The notes: generated by a model from the sequence alone, not told the origin. A DNA stretch of 64,000 bases from Chitinophagaceae bacterium (GCA_019638595.1 JAHBTJ010000009.1:62001-126000); one strand, 5' to 3'. Shown: positions 7,631 through 16,083, counted from the stretch's first letter. Numbers and translations: made by a program.

Positions 7631-9115
7631 TTAGTGAAAAGACTTCGTGTTACGTATGATCTCTCCCATAATTTTCGCACTCTTCAGACAAAGTGGTATA
7701 CCGCCGCCGGGATGAACAGTGCCGCCGCAGAAATACAGCCCGCTGATCTCTTTACTGAAATTAGGATGCCGGAAAAAAGCGCCTGATCCTGAGTTGGAGC
7801 TCATTCCGTATATGGCGCCGCCTGCTGCGCCGGTACCGGCTTCTATTGCGGAAGGATCCAGGATCATTTCCGTTTCAATGCAAGGTTCAACATCTTCCTT
7901 TAACATTCCCCGGAGCTTTTTTAAAACCTGTTGCTTTGCATAAGCGGTTAATTCCTGCCAGTTGTTTTTGCTGCCCGAAGGAACATTAACCATTACAAAC
8001 CAGTTTTCTTTTCCCGCAGGGGCATGGCCTGCTTCCATTTTAGATGTTATGTTGATATAGATGGTAGGATCTTTATAAACGGTTTGGGTCTTAAACAAAC
8101 TTTCAAATTCCGCTTTATACTCGCTGCTGAAAAATATATTGTGTAATTGCAATTGGGGAAACTGTTTGTTGATGCCCCAGTAAAATACGATAGCGCTGCT
8201 GCTTTTTTCGTACTTCTCAATTTTCTGTGCGGTACGTTCATCGTTCAGCAGCTTTTGGTATGTAAAGTAGATATCTGTATTACTTACTACAAGATCTGAA
8301 AAAAAATTTTCACCGTTAATAACAATGCCCCGGACCTTGTTTTCTACACAAATAATCCTGTCTGCAGAAGTATTAAAAACAAACTGTACTCCTTTTTTTA
8401 CAGCCAGCCTGTACAGCGCATTGGTAATGCTGATCATTCCGCCTTTTGGATAATATACGCCCCCGTTAAGCTCTGTATGCGGAATAATGCTGAGCATAGC
8501 CGGCGCGGAATAAGGACTGGAACCATTATAGGTTGCGAAGCGGTTGAATAACTGTATGGCTTCGCCCGTTTTAAGCTTTGCCTGGTTGTATTCATTTAAA
8601 GTATTGTACAGCATGTATGGGCGTACAGCGCTCAATGCTTTAAGAAAGGAGCGTTTGAACCAGGTTTTCCGTTTCTGCAACGGATTATTTAAAAATACGG
8701 TGCCGATAGAATGATATAATTCTTCTGCCTGGTTAAGATATACTGTTACTGTTTCCCGGGGTTCGCCCAGTTTTTCAGTGAACTCAGCCAGCAGCCTGTC
8801 GCGGTCCGTCCAGCTATGAAACAGTTTTCCGTTTGCGAAAAAATATTTGCAACCGCATTCAACTTTGCTGTAAGAAATATATTCATCAATAGGTTCTCCG
8901 GCATAATCAAATAAAGCCTCCAGCTCAGCGGGGTCGGTAAAAAGAGAAGGCCCTGCGTCGAAACTGTAACCCTCTTTTTCTGTTAACGAAAGCTTACCGC
9001 CGGGATAGCCATTCTTTTCGTAAACGGTAACCGAAAAGCCCTGAACAGCCAGTCGTATAGCTGCAGCTATCCCGGCTACGCCGCTTCCTATTATAATTGC
9101 CGACCGTGATTTCAT
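7631..9115 (-). CDS. crtD: CrtI/CrtD-family carotenoid desaturase, probably 1-hydroxycarotenoid 3,4-desaturase
   Basis: A 494-residue FAD-dependent desaturase. The N-terminal FAD motif (AIIIGSGVAGIAAAIRL, 6-22), the PGGKLS block and the FDAGPSLF block are characteristic of the CrtI superfamily. The C-terminal FAD-binding signature is FCGGTVHPGGGIPLCL near 458-473. CrtI (phytoene desaturase) and CrtD (3,4-desaturation of 1-hydroxy ends) are hard to tell apart by eye. I prefer CrtD because crtB is absent next to it while a CruF-type hydratase and CrtY are close by, the trio needed for saproxanthin-, myxol- or flexixanthin-type pigments. The superfamily call is firm; the substrate is inferred. 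Confidence 0.85.
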   Translation of the reverse strand: MKSRSAIIIGSGVAGIAAAIRLAVQGFSVTVYEKNGYPGGKLSLTEKEGYSFDAGPSLFTDPAELEALFDYAGEPIDEYISYSKVECGCKYFFANGKLFHSWTDRDRLLAEFTEKLGEPRETVTVYLNQAEELYHSIGTVFLNNPLQKRKTWFKRSFLKALSAVRPYMLYNTLNEYNQAKLKTGEAIQLFNRFATYNGSSPYSAPAMLSIIPHTELNGGVYYPKGGMISITNALYRLAVKKGVQFVFNTSADRIICVENKVRGIVINGENFFSDLVVSNTDIYFTYQKLLNDERTAQKIEKYEKSSSAIVFYWGINKQFPQLQLHNIFFSSEYKAEFESLFKTQTVYKDPTIYINITSKMEAGHAPAGKENWFVMVNVPSGSKNNWQELTAYAKQQVLKKLRGMLKEDVEPCIETEMILDPSAIEAGTGAAGGAIYGMSSNSGSGAFFRHPNFSKEISGLYFCGGTVHPGGGIPLCLKSAKIMGEIIRNTKSFH

Positions 9116-9168
9116 TATTAAAATTGACTGGCTTTCCCTGGAAATATCGTGCTGTGAATATATGCAAT

Positions 9169-9207
9169 AAAAAAAGTCATTCCATAACGAAACGGAATGA
9201 CCTTTTT
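9169..9207 (-). terminator. Terminator of the rplKAJL operon
   Basis: GTCATTCC (9176-9183) pairs with GGAATGAC (9194-9201). On the minus strand it is followed by a run of seven T just past the rplL stop. The plus strand also has a T-run. Its presence directly after rplL means rpoB is not part of this transcript. Confidence 0.8.
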
Positions 9208-9226
9208 GTATGCGTTCAAAATCGAA

Positions 9227-9604
9227 TTAAGCGATCTCTACTTCAGCGCCGGCTTCTTTTAATTTAGCTGCAATTTCATCAGCTTCAGCTTTGGCAACGC
9301 CTTCTTTAATTGGTTTGGGAGCGCCGTCTACCAGGTCTTTAGCTTCTTTCAGTCCAAGACCGGTAAGGTCTTTTACTATTTTTACTACGCCCAGCTTGTT
9401 AGCGCCGGCAGCTTTCAATACTACATTGAAAGCGGTCTTTTCTTCAGCCGCAGGAGCAGCGCTACCAGCCGCAGGACCAGCTACAGCTACAGCCGCAGCA
9501 GCAGGCTCAATGCCATACTCGTCTTTCAAAATAGTCGCTAATTCGTTTACTTCTTTTACAGTAAGATTTACTAACTGTTCTGCAAATGCTTTTAAATCTG
9601 CCAT
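9227..9604 (-). CDS. rplL: 50S ribosomal protein L7/L12
   Basis: The ribosomal stalk protein that recruits translation GTPases. It is 125 residues: an N-terminal dimerisation helix region, an Ala/Pro-rich flexible hinge (about 34-54), and the C-terminal domain with the conserved helix residues ([19 protein letters not shown]). Complete and full length. It is the last gene of the minus-strand rplKAJL group, separated from rplJ by 178 bases that contain a T/A-rich repeat hairpin. The usual next gene, rpoB, is absent; a carotenoid desaturase follows instead. Confidence 0.98.
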   Translation of the reverse strand: MADLKAFAEQLVNLTVKEVNELATILKDEYGIEPAAAAVAVAGPAAGSAAPAAEEKTAFNVVLKAAGANKLGVVKIVKDLTGLGLKEAKDLVDGAPKPIKEGVAKAEADEIAAKLKEAGAEVEIA

Positions 9605-9696
9605 TGTTTCAAATTTTTACCGCCTTCATTGCCTGTGCTCCGGCGGAGTCATTAAAAAAATTTGGTTGTATATTATCCCTCAGGCTGGGATAAATT

Positions 9697-9784
9697 ATTT
9701 GAAAATGTGTTAATTTGAAAATTTGAAAATGGAACTGGGTATTAATAGCATTTTCAAATTGTTTAATTTTCAAATTGCCACATT
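9697..9784. repeat. ATTTGAAAAT repeat cluster and hairpin between rplJ and rplL
   Basis: The unit ATTTGAAAATG occurs near-exactly at 9697-9707 and 9721-9731, with a further partial copy at 9713-9720. Its reverse complement CATTTTCAAAT is at 9749-9759 with another TTTTCAAATT at 9767-9776. AATTTGAAAATG (9720-9731) and CATTTTCAAATT (9749-9760) form a perfect 12-bp stem. In the polycistronic mRNA this could attenuate or protect the L12 message. It looks like a dispersed intergenic repeat rather than a dedicated regulator. Confidence 0.55.
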
Positions 9785-10310
9785 ATTTAGCTCTTTCTTC
9801 CAGCGCTTTTACCAGGCTGGCCAGTTTGTTACCTGCGTTAAGGGCGCTGATAACGTTCTTGGCCGGCGACTGCAGCAAGCCGATGATCTCACCAATAAGA
9901 TCGTTTTTGCTCTTAAGCGTTGTAAGCGCTGTTAACTGGTTGTCTCCCTCAAATACATCCCCGTCAATAAAAGCCGCTTTTAAAACGGGCTTTTCCGTAT
10001 TGGATGCTTTGCGGAAAGAACTCAATATTAAAGCCGGCTCTTTCGGGTTTTCAGAAAACAGCAACGCGGTAACATTGTTCAATGAGTTATATACGCCGTT
10101 GTAACGGGTGCTGTCTATAGACTCAAGGGCTTTTTTAATGAGTGTATTTTTAGCTACCCTCATTTCTACGTTTTTGTCGAAACACGCGCGGCGTAATTTA
10201 CCAATCTGCTCTACAGATAATGATTCTGTGTCGGTAACGTAAAAGTTATTGTATTGTGAGAACTTGCCTTTCAGCAACTCAATCACTTCGTTTTTTTCCT
10301 GTTTGGTCAT
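9783..10310 (-). CDS. rplJ: 50S ribosomal protein L10
   Basis: The base of the ribosomal stalk. It binds 23S rRNA and carries L7/L12 dimers. At 175 residues it is normal. The N-terminal block (MTKQEKNEVIELLKGK) and the conserved LRRACFDKNVEMRVAKNT region are typical. It lies 28 bases after rplA on the same strand. In many bacteria L10 represses this operon by binding the mRNA leader of rplJ. Here only 28 bases separate rplA and rplJ, so such a leader would have to lie within rplA. Confidence 0.98.
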   Translation of the reverse strand: MTKQEKNEVIELLKGKFSQYNNFYVTDTESLSVEQIGKLRRACFDKNVEMRVAKNTLIKKALESIDSTRYNGVYNSLNNVTALLFSENPKEPALILSSFRKASNTEKPVLKAAFIDGDVFEGDNQLTALTTLKSKNDLIGEIIGLLQSPAKNVISALNAGNKLASLVKALEERAK

Positions 10311-10338
10311 ACAAAAAGATTTTTATGCCGTGAAAGCA

Positions 10339-11031
10339 TTAGTTCATTAATGATTTGGTGTCTATTGCAATGCCGGGGCTCATAGAGCTTGCCATGAACG
10401 CGCTTTTAAGGTAGGTTCCTTTAGCGGTAGATGGTTTTGCTTTAATAATAGCATTGATAAATTCCTGGCTGTTTTCCGCGATCTTGTCGGGTGTAAAGCT
10501 TACACGGCCTATGGAAGCGTGAATAATGCCCGCTTTATCAACCTTGAACGCTATTTTACCGCCTTTTACTTCATTAACCGCTGCCGCCACATCGTTGGTA
10601 ACGGTACCTGTTTTAGGATTGGGCATCAGGTTACGCGGACCTAAAATTTTACCCAGTTTACCAATTTTGGGCATAACAGAAGGGGTAGCCACAATTACAT
10701 CCACATCTACCCAGCCGCCTTCAATTTTCGTTACAAACTCATCCAGGCCTACATAGTCGGCTCCTGCGGCTTTCGCAGATTCTTCTTTATCGGGAGTGCA
10801 AAGCACCAGCACTCTTTTTGTTTTACCGGTTCCGTGGGGAAGCGTTACTGTTCCGCGGATAGCCTGGTCTGCTTTTTTAGGATCCACGCCTAAACGCAGG
10901 TGTATATCAACGGAGCTGTCGAATTTTGTGGTATTCACTTCCTTTACCAGGGTAGACGCCTCCTTCAGGGAGTACATCTTGTTTTTATCTATTTTGGCCA
11001 GTACGGCTTTTCTTTTCTTGCTGATTGCCAT
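10339..11031 (-). CDS. rplA: 50S ribosomal protein L1
   Basis: Forms the mobile L1 stalk near the tRNA exit site. It is 230 residues when started at MAISKKRK; the frame has another ATG two codons earlier (11037), but the internal Met is the conserved N-terminus. The [15 protein letters not shown] signature is present and complete. It sits between rplK and rplJ. L1 commonly autoregulates rplK-rplA by binding a stem-loop in the rplK leader, and such a stem-loop is visible upstream of rplK here. Confidence 0.97.
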   Translation of the reverse strand: MAISKKRKAVLAKIDKNKMYSLKEASTLVKEVNTTKFDSSVDIHLRLGVDPKKADQAIRGTVTLPHGTGKTKRVLVLCTPDKEESAKAAGADYVGLDEFVTKIEGGWVDVDVIVATPSVMPKIGKLGKILGPRNLMPNPKTGTVTNDVAAAVNEVKGGKIAFKVDKAGIIHASIGRVSFTPDKIAENSQEFINAIIKAKPSTAKGTYLKSAFMASSMSPGIAIDTKSLMN

Positions 11032-11060
11032 TTTCATTCAGTTTTTGGAAAGTGAATATT

Positions 11061-11504
11061 TTAATTTTCCCAGGGGGCTTTACCATCAACAGTAATACCC
11101 ATGCTGCGTGCCGTGCCGGCAACCATGCGCATAGCGCTTTCAAGCGTAAAACAGTTCAGGTCAGGCATTTTGTCTTTGGCAATTGCCTCAACCTGGCCCC
11201 AGTTTACTTTACCAACCTTGCTACGGTTGGGCTCTTTTGAACCACTTTGCACTTTTGCAGCTTCCAATAACTGAACAGCGGCAGGAGGAGTTTTAATGAC
11301 AAATTCGAACGATTTGTCGGAATACACTGTAATTAATACGGGAAGTACTTTTCCTATTTTATCCTGCGTACGAGCATTGAACTGTTTGCAGAATTCCATG
11401 ATGTTCACACCTTTGGAACCCAGCGCAGGACCTACCGGAGGTGCAGGGTTTGCCTGACCGCCTTTTACCTGTAGCTTTACAAAGCCACTGATTTCTTTTG
11501 CCAT
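11061..11504 (-). CDS. rplK: 50S ribosomal protein L11
   Basis: Binds the GTPase-associated region of 23S rRNA. At 147 residues it is full length. The N-terminal [17 protein letters not shown] block and the C-terminal [12 protein letters not shown] block are both present. It is the first gene of the minus-strand operon, preceded by a convincing promoter at 11579-11610 and a leader hairpin. In most Bacteroidota the order is tuf-secE-nusG-rplK. Here the upstream neighbour is instead the M50 protease gene of a peptide-modification cassette, 182 bases away. Confidence 0.98.
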   Translation of the reverse strand: MAKEISGFVKLQVKGGQANPAPPVGPALGSKGVNIMEFCKQFNARTQDKIGKVLPVLITVYSDKSFEFVIKTPPAAVQLLEAAKVQSGSKEPNRSKVGKVNWGQVEAIAKDKMPDLNCFTLESAMRMVAGTARSMGITVDGKAPWEN

Positions 11505-11527
11505 TTTTTACATTTTTTGGTGATAGC

Positions 11528-11547
11528 GTCCCGCCTTGGGGCGGGAC
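11528..11547 (-). promoter_or_regulatory. Leader hairpin of the rplK operon
   Basis: GTCCCGCC and GGCGGGAC form a perfect 8-bp G+C-rich stem around a four-base loop. It lies about 23 bases before the rplK start in the minus-strand leader and has no T-run, so it is not a classical terminator. A second, A/U-rich hairpin can form just upstream of it (CCCAAA/TTTGGG ends). A likely role is autoregulation by L1 or another ribosomal protein, but this is inference. Confidence 0.45.
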
Positions 11548-11578
11548 TCCCAAATTCAAAAAGAACTTTTTGGGGCGG

Positions 11579-11610
11579 CAAAGGTAGTCCGGAAAAGGGA
11601 AATAGCAAAA
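11579..11610 (-). promoter_or_regulatory. Promoter of rplKAJL
   Basis: Read on the minus strand, TTTTG (11610-11606) is followed after 19 bases by TACCTTTG (11586-11579). This matches the Bacteroidota -33/-7 pattern very well. Transcription would start near 11573, giving a leader of about 70 bases containing the G+C-rich hairpin. It shows that the ribosomal operon does not depend on the upstream peptide cassette. Confidence 0.7.
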
Positions 11611-11686
11611 TAAATGGGAAGTAATTTTATGGATAAACCCCGGTAAAGATATAGCAAGCAATTATCCCGGCAGTGCAATAATTAAC

Positions 11687-12880
11687 TTACTTTACTCTAT
11701 TTCTTCTATATATCCTCCCTGTTATATTAGATTTCAGAAAGTTAAATAGCATGAAATAAAATAACACTGGAATAAAAAAATTTTTTAAGTTTTCGAGTGA
11801 GAGATATTTTACATTATGATGTAAATCTATCATAAAATGGTAAAAATTTATGGGTAAATAGATAATTGAATTCAAATGATAAAATGTGGCATAGAAAATA
11901 AAAAAAAGTGCAGTACAAATATTTCCCAAAGCATAAATACAAAGAAGTATATTCAATTTTGTGAACGCAAACAACTTTCTTTTATAGATAGATTGCACTA
12001 ATTCTTTTAATGTTCTATTGGCTTGTTGATGAAGATTAGGAATATTTAGAAAATCAACTAATATCCAATAGCCATCACTTCTAATAAATGGCAATAAATT
12101 AAATAATGCTTTTAAAAATATTCCATATACTATTATAGCTATACCTATTCTGTCAATCAGAATACTGATCAATAGGAAAATGGTGCAGATTATCATTTCA
12201 AAATAGACTCCCGCTATATTAACAATAATTCTTTGCTTATAAGGCAATTTCCATATATCAGAAATATCTGCAAAATATACTGGAGACAACAGATAAAAAC
12301 CACCTCCTATTCCGTTCTGTTCTGCACCGAAATACTCTGCAGCGGTTACATGCCCCAACTCATGAAAGGTGATACTTATGAATCCTAGTACTAAAAAGAG
12401 TACTATGTCGCCATTAAAATTATATGATATAAGTAATTGACGACACTTTAAAAAAACAATAAAGGAAATGGTGAGAAATAATATAAAAGAAATAAGAAAA
12501 GAGGCGGGATTAAATAAAAATTTAAGAGGCGGGATTATTTTTGAAATAATCCTTTTATTAATGAATATAAAGCTAAGTTTTAAATAACTTGGGTTCGAAT
12601 CCTTTTTGATCTTAGCTAACGAATTTTTAATAATACCAAATGACCCTAACTTGTCAAATAAAAGTTCATATATAAAATCTATCGAGACATCTTTTTCATA
12701 TTTTTTTGTCAAGAAACTAATGTTTCTTTTTCCATCAATCATCAATAATAACAAATAAACCTCAGAAGAGACTTTTAATCTATGATTGTATTGAGTTTGA
12801 TGTACTAAGTATGTGTTTTCTGAAAATTGGGAGATTTTTACATCTTCATTGATTTCAGGAATCATTTCACCTTTTTCCAT
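11687..12880 (-). CDS. M50-type membrane zinc protease with N-terminal PqqD-like domain
   Basis: A 397-residue membrane protein. Residues about 14-90 look like a PqqD-type winged-helix domain (SSEVYLLLLMIDGKRNI), the fold that binds leader peptides of ribosomally made, modified peptides (an RRE). Several membrane segments follow. The zinc site HELGH is at 173-177, and the second M50 motif NLLPFIRSDGYW gives N261 and the third metal ligand D269. The SPVYFADISDIWKLP block is typical of the COG1994-like branch found in peptide maturation loci. All catalytic residues are present. It overlaps the terpenoid-enzyme fusion gene by 14 bases, so the two are coupled. The likely job is leader removal or maturation and export of the peptide encoded at 16084-16239. 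Codons are very A/T-rich compared with rplK next door. Confidence 0.8.
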   Translation of the reverse strand: MEKGEMIPEINEDVKISQFSENTYLVHQTQYNHRLKVSSEVYLLLLMIDGKRNISFLTKKYEKDVSIDFIYELLFDKLGSFGIIKNSLAKIKKDSNPSYLKLSFIFINKRIISKIIPPLKFLFNPASFLISFILFLTISFIVFLKCRQLLISYNFNGDIVLFLVLGFISITFHELGHVTAAEYFGAEQNGIGGGFYLLSPVYFADISDIWKLPYKQRIIVNIAGVYFEMIICTIFLLISILIDRIGIAIIVYGIFLKALFNLLPFIRSDGYWILVDFLNIPNLHQQANRTLKELVQSIYKRKLFAFTKLNILLCIYALGNICTALFFIFYATFYHLNSIIYLPINFYHFMIDLHHNVKYLSLENLKNFFIPVLFYFMLFNFLKSNITGRIYRRNRVK

Positions 12881-14753
12881 AGAGTTCTAAGGAGTTTAAA
12901 ACTGTTGAAGTTGTGAAAAGGCGGTTGAACTCTCTTGATCTAATATTAACTCCCAAACGACCAACCTCTCTGACTTTATTTTCGATTATATTTTCATCGG
13001 GATTGGGAATTAGGAGTGCATTTGAATTTTCCCATGAACCATCATCGAATTGAGCGCTATTTATATACGCCACACATTTTTCTATGTTGTCTAAATATTT
13101 TCTGGGCGATAATAAAAGTATTTCTAATGCTAACCCAGTATAAAATAAATTTTCTCCATAGTTATCACTAAAACTCCCATTATTATTTTGTATTTCAAGT
13201 AGAAATGAAACTATTTCTGATAACTTTGCAAATTCTTTTATGAATTTGTAAGTAAGTGCCAAATAATAATATGTGTAAATATTGCTAGTCCACCAGTAGG
13301 CTTTAATATTCTTGGGGTCATTAAAATACGCATATAACTTACGAAATTCTTTATTATACTTTTTAAGTAACGCCAGATTATAAAACGCAACAGCACTAAC
13401 ACAACCGTGCCCATTACACCATCCTTTGACATTGGATATTTGCGGATCATTTAAACTTGATAATAGCTCTTTTTCATTATTGTATGTTGAAAAACTACCA
13501 TTCTCATTTTGAAAGTTTAACCAGTTTTTATACGAGAGTCCCTCCATTTCAGAGCATTGAAGTTGAAAAGCAAGGATTGAAAGACTGGTTGAATCCGCAT
13601 CGCAAATCCACGTAGAGTTATAACCCCATAAATCAATAGCACTTACATTTCTATTTAAAAATTGCAACGCTTTTTTTATAGAAAAACTCGGGAAACTTTT
13701 TTTATCCAACTTAGTAGTAATGAATGCAGTTGCCCAAATATCGCTTATACCCCCCTGATTTGAGTATTCATGCCAACTTCCGTCATCGTTTTGCCTTGTA
13801 AGTATGAATTTTTTTGCAATTTTTATTTGTGTTGAATATGGCATTTGCTTTTTCGTTATTGAAAGGTAAATTCCTGAAGAAAGAAATTCCAAGTAATCAT
13901 TTATTTCTCTGATTGCTTTTAGAAAAGTCGATTTCGTCGAGAAAAGGTGTTCCTTCCAAAGAGGGAGGTTAATTGTATTTATTTCATCCAATGCAGAATC
14001 CAAATAAGAAATTCCAATTCTAAATAGCTCTGCTGCATAACCCTTTATATAAAATATCTTATTTGCTTCATCAATACTTAACCCCGAATGTTTTTTTGAT
14101 AGATTGTAGTACGCGAAGTTAAATTGGCCATTTTCATAATCTTCTTTGATATCTTTTATATCATCATAGATTTGGTAAGCTATTGAAAAAGAACGGTGTG
14201 ACTTTAATATCTTCTCATACGTAATTGAATTCTTTTTTTCTGAAAGGACATATAATGCGTCTACTGCAATCTTGCCCAACGCAGATTTAAGATCAGCCAA
14301 TAATTCAAATTCCGAAGTTTCAACTATATTGGAAGAAATCATCCTTTTTTCGATGCTTATTCCTTTAATGTATTCATTCTTCCGCTCATTCCATAGAGAC
14401 CAAAAAAATGAATCTCTTCCAAAATGCGAGGTAAGTATCTTGATTGTCTCTTCTTGACAAACCGATATTGTCAGAAAATCATCTTTCCTTTTTTCGTCAA
14501 TAAAGCTATCAGTTAAAAGCGTAGCTTCATAATACAGATAACCGGCAATACATAAATCGTCTATCACTCTTTCTTCAACAGAAAATTCATCTGAAAATAA
14601 CTTAGGGTAAAAGAAGTAAAAAGAAGGATTTTGATTTAGAAAAACATCACTTAAAATTTTATTACGAATCGAGTCGGGAATTGCTAGTCCTTCAACGTAA
14701 TTTTGAAACAAATCACGATACGTATTAGTGTAGGTGTTATTTGCCTGGTTCAT
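12867..14753 (-). CDS. Fusion of polyprenyl-synthase-like domain and terpene-cyclase-like toroid domain
   Basis: A 628-residue two-domain protein. Residues 1-295 resemble the all-helical isoprenoid synthase fold: a first Asp motif DSFID (82-86, where prenyl synthases have DDxxD) and an intact second motif DDIKD (197-201). Residues 300-628 resemble the class II terpene cyclase/protein-prenyltransferase alpha-toroid. QW-type repeats are seen at 321-327 (QNDDGSW), 415-421, 522-528 and 568-574 (QFDDGSW), and DADSTS at 385-390 lies where class II cyclases have DxDD. The middle Asp of that motif, the proton donor in known enzymes, is kept. No signal peptide is present. It lies in one operon with a precursor-like peptide and a PqqD-M50 protease. 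It could prenylate and cyclise on the peptide, or make a free terpene. The domain calls are from motifs; substrate and product are unknown. Confidence 0.75.
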   Translation of the reverse strand: MNQANNTYTNTYRDLFQNYVEGLAIPDSIRNKILSDVFLNQNPSFYFFYPKLFSDEFSVEERVIDDLCIAGYLYYEATLLTDSFIDEKRKDDFLTISVCQEETIKILTSHFGRDSFFWSLWNERKNEYIKGISIEKRMISSNIVETSEFELLADLKSALGKIAVDALYVLSEKKNSITYEKILKSHRSFSIAYQIYDDIKDIKEDYENGQFNFAYYNLSKKHSGLSIDEANKIFYIKGYAAELFRIGISYLDSALDEINTINLPLWKEHLFSTKSTFLKAIREINDYLEFLSSGIYLSITKKQMPYSTQIKIAKKFILTRQNDDGSWHEYSNQGGISDIWATAFITTKLDKKSFPSFSIKKALQFLNRNVSAIDLWGYNSTWICDADSTSLSILAFQLQCSEMEGLSYKNWLNFQNENGSFSTYNNEKELLSSLNDPQISNVKGWCNGHGCVSAVAFYNLALLKKYNKEFRKLYAYFNDPKNIKAYWWTSNIYTYYYLALTYKFIKEFAKLSEIVSFLLEIQNNNGSFSDNYGENLFYTGLALEILLLSPRKYLDNIEKCVAYINSAQFDDGSWENSNALLIPNPDENIIENKVREVGRLGVNIRSREFNRLFTTSTVLNSLELYGKR

Positions 14754-14859
14754 ACTAATTTATTTCTTCGGTAGTCATTAACTCGTTAATGATAAGTTTG
14801 TGTTAACTCTTAATTATTAGGATTCGGTAAAAAAGTTAAGTGACAAAAAACGAGCTTTT

Positions 14860-16026
14860 TTACTTCACAAACTCAATTTCTTCTTTTGACAAGCTGATAG
14901 TATTGAAATTGTTTTTGTGACTGGGTACTGCTTTATATATTGGAACTGTATAGTCAAGTGGAGTTCCCTCAAATGCCCCGGACTTTGCTTCTTTTGTTAT
15001 GTATAACGTGGTTTCCGAATCACTATCTATTATTTGATGTTGTAAATAAGTTGTTGCCAAAATTGACATAGATGCATAAGACAATGAATATTTAACAGGA
15101 TCCACCCTGTTTTCAAAAACTAATTTCAGAGATATTTTTTGGGTATTGCTTTTATAAGATAATTTATAATCAGGATTATACCCTTGTGTTGAATAGTTGG
15201 ATAACAATACATCAACATTAAAAAAAACGATTGCGCCAGACTTGATATCAAAATCGCACTCGCCGGAAAATTTAGCAACAGCTTCTTTGCGTTTTGGTAT
15301 TTTAAATTCATTTGTTTCAAAATTTACCTTCAACGCCGTCTCAGATTTTGTTGTATTTAACAACGATATCTTTGTATTCTTAACAATACTTTCTAAGATA
15401 AAATTCAGGTATAACCTACTTAAAAAATCTTCCAAAGCAATCCCAATGTTTGCGCCACTTGTAGAAATAATCCCGGTATTTCTAAAAGCTTTTATATTTT
15501 TTAAATCAATTTTACAAAATTTACTTATAGGCGAATTAAAATTAAATGATAAATCAGGGCTCCACCAATCAACCTCAGCTACCATCAATCGTGTAAGCGT
15601 ATCGTGTGATCTTATTGTTTCCTTATATGTGCCTTGGCGTAATACGGGATAATCTACATATAGTTGATTGTAATTCTTCAATATGTAGCTAAACTTTTTA
15701 TTCAGATCCAAATTTGAAATGATTACCTCGGGCATTGAATATACTATTGGAACAAGATATATGGTATCAGTATTTTTATCATTTGCCGGCAATTCCTTTC
15801 TGTAATAATTCACATGGCTAAACCTGAACAAATTATTGGTAGTAGTTAAATTTAATGTAGCAAAACCATCTTTATTAGTAGCTGTTCCTTCATGTCCATT
15901 TGAACTTACAATATTTACGTGCTCAATTGGGGTATGCGCCAGGCTATCCAAAACAATAAAGTGATATTGGGCTATGCCTGTTAAGGGAAACCCTAAAATA
16001 AATAAGAAAACAAAATTTTTTTTCAT
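14860..16026 (-). CDS. Exported protein with carboxypeptidase-regulatory-like domain
   Basis: A 388-residue protein with a clear signal peptide (MKKNFVFLFILGFPLTGIAQ). Residues about 21-100 look like the carboxypeptidase D regulatory-like beta-sandwich that begins many Bacteroidota outer-membrane proteins (PIEHVNIVSSNGHEGTATNKDGF). The rest is beta-rich, with no plug or barrel signature and no zinc-peptidase motif, somewhat like the DUF5686/peptidase-associated secreted proteins. It lies between the 51-residue peptide gene (57 bases upstream) and the prenyl/terpene fusion gene (106 bases downstream), all on the minus strand. It may bind, receive or help export the modified peptide across the envelope. 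That role is inferred from position only. Confidence 0.7.
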   Translation of the reverse strand: MKKNFVFLFILGFPLTGIAQYHFIVLDSLAHTPIEHVNIVSSNGHEGTATNKDGFATLNLTTTNNLFRFSHVNYYRKELPANDKNTDTIYLVPIVYSMPEVIISNLDLNKKFSYILKNYNQLYVDYPVLRQGTYKETIRSHDTLTRLMVAEVDWWSPDLSFNFNSPISKFCKIDLKNIKAFRNTGIISTSGANIGIALEDFLSRLYLNFILESIVKNTKISLLNTTKSETALKVNFETNEFKIPKRKEAVAKFSGECDFDIKSGAIVFFNVDVLLSNYSTQGYNPDYKLSYKSNTQKISLKLVFENRVDPVKYSLSYASMSILATTYLQHQIIDSDSETTLYITKEAKSGAFEGTPLDYTVPIYKAVPSHKNNFNTISLSKEEIEFVK

Positions 16027-16083
16027 AATAGATAGAGATAGGAGTAAAGCATTACCTTACTCCTATTACTTTGGTGATGGAAA

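Noticed and set aside
9291..9713. Plus-strand open frame over rplL
   Set aside because: Antisense shadow of the Ala-rich L7/L12 gene; no start context or family likeness.
12590..12601. GGTTCGAATCC, like a tRNA T-loop
   Set aside because: It lies inside the M50 protease gene, the flanking bases do not form a T-stem, and no acceptor or anticodon arm is present.
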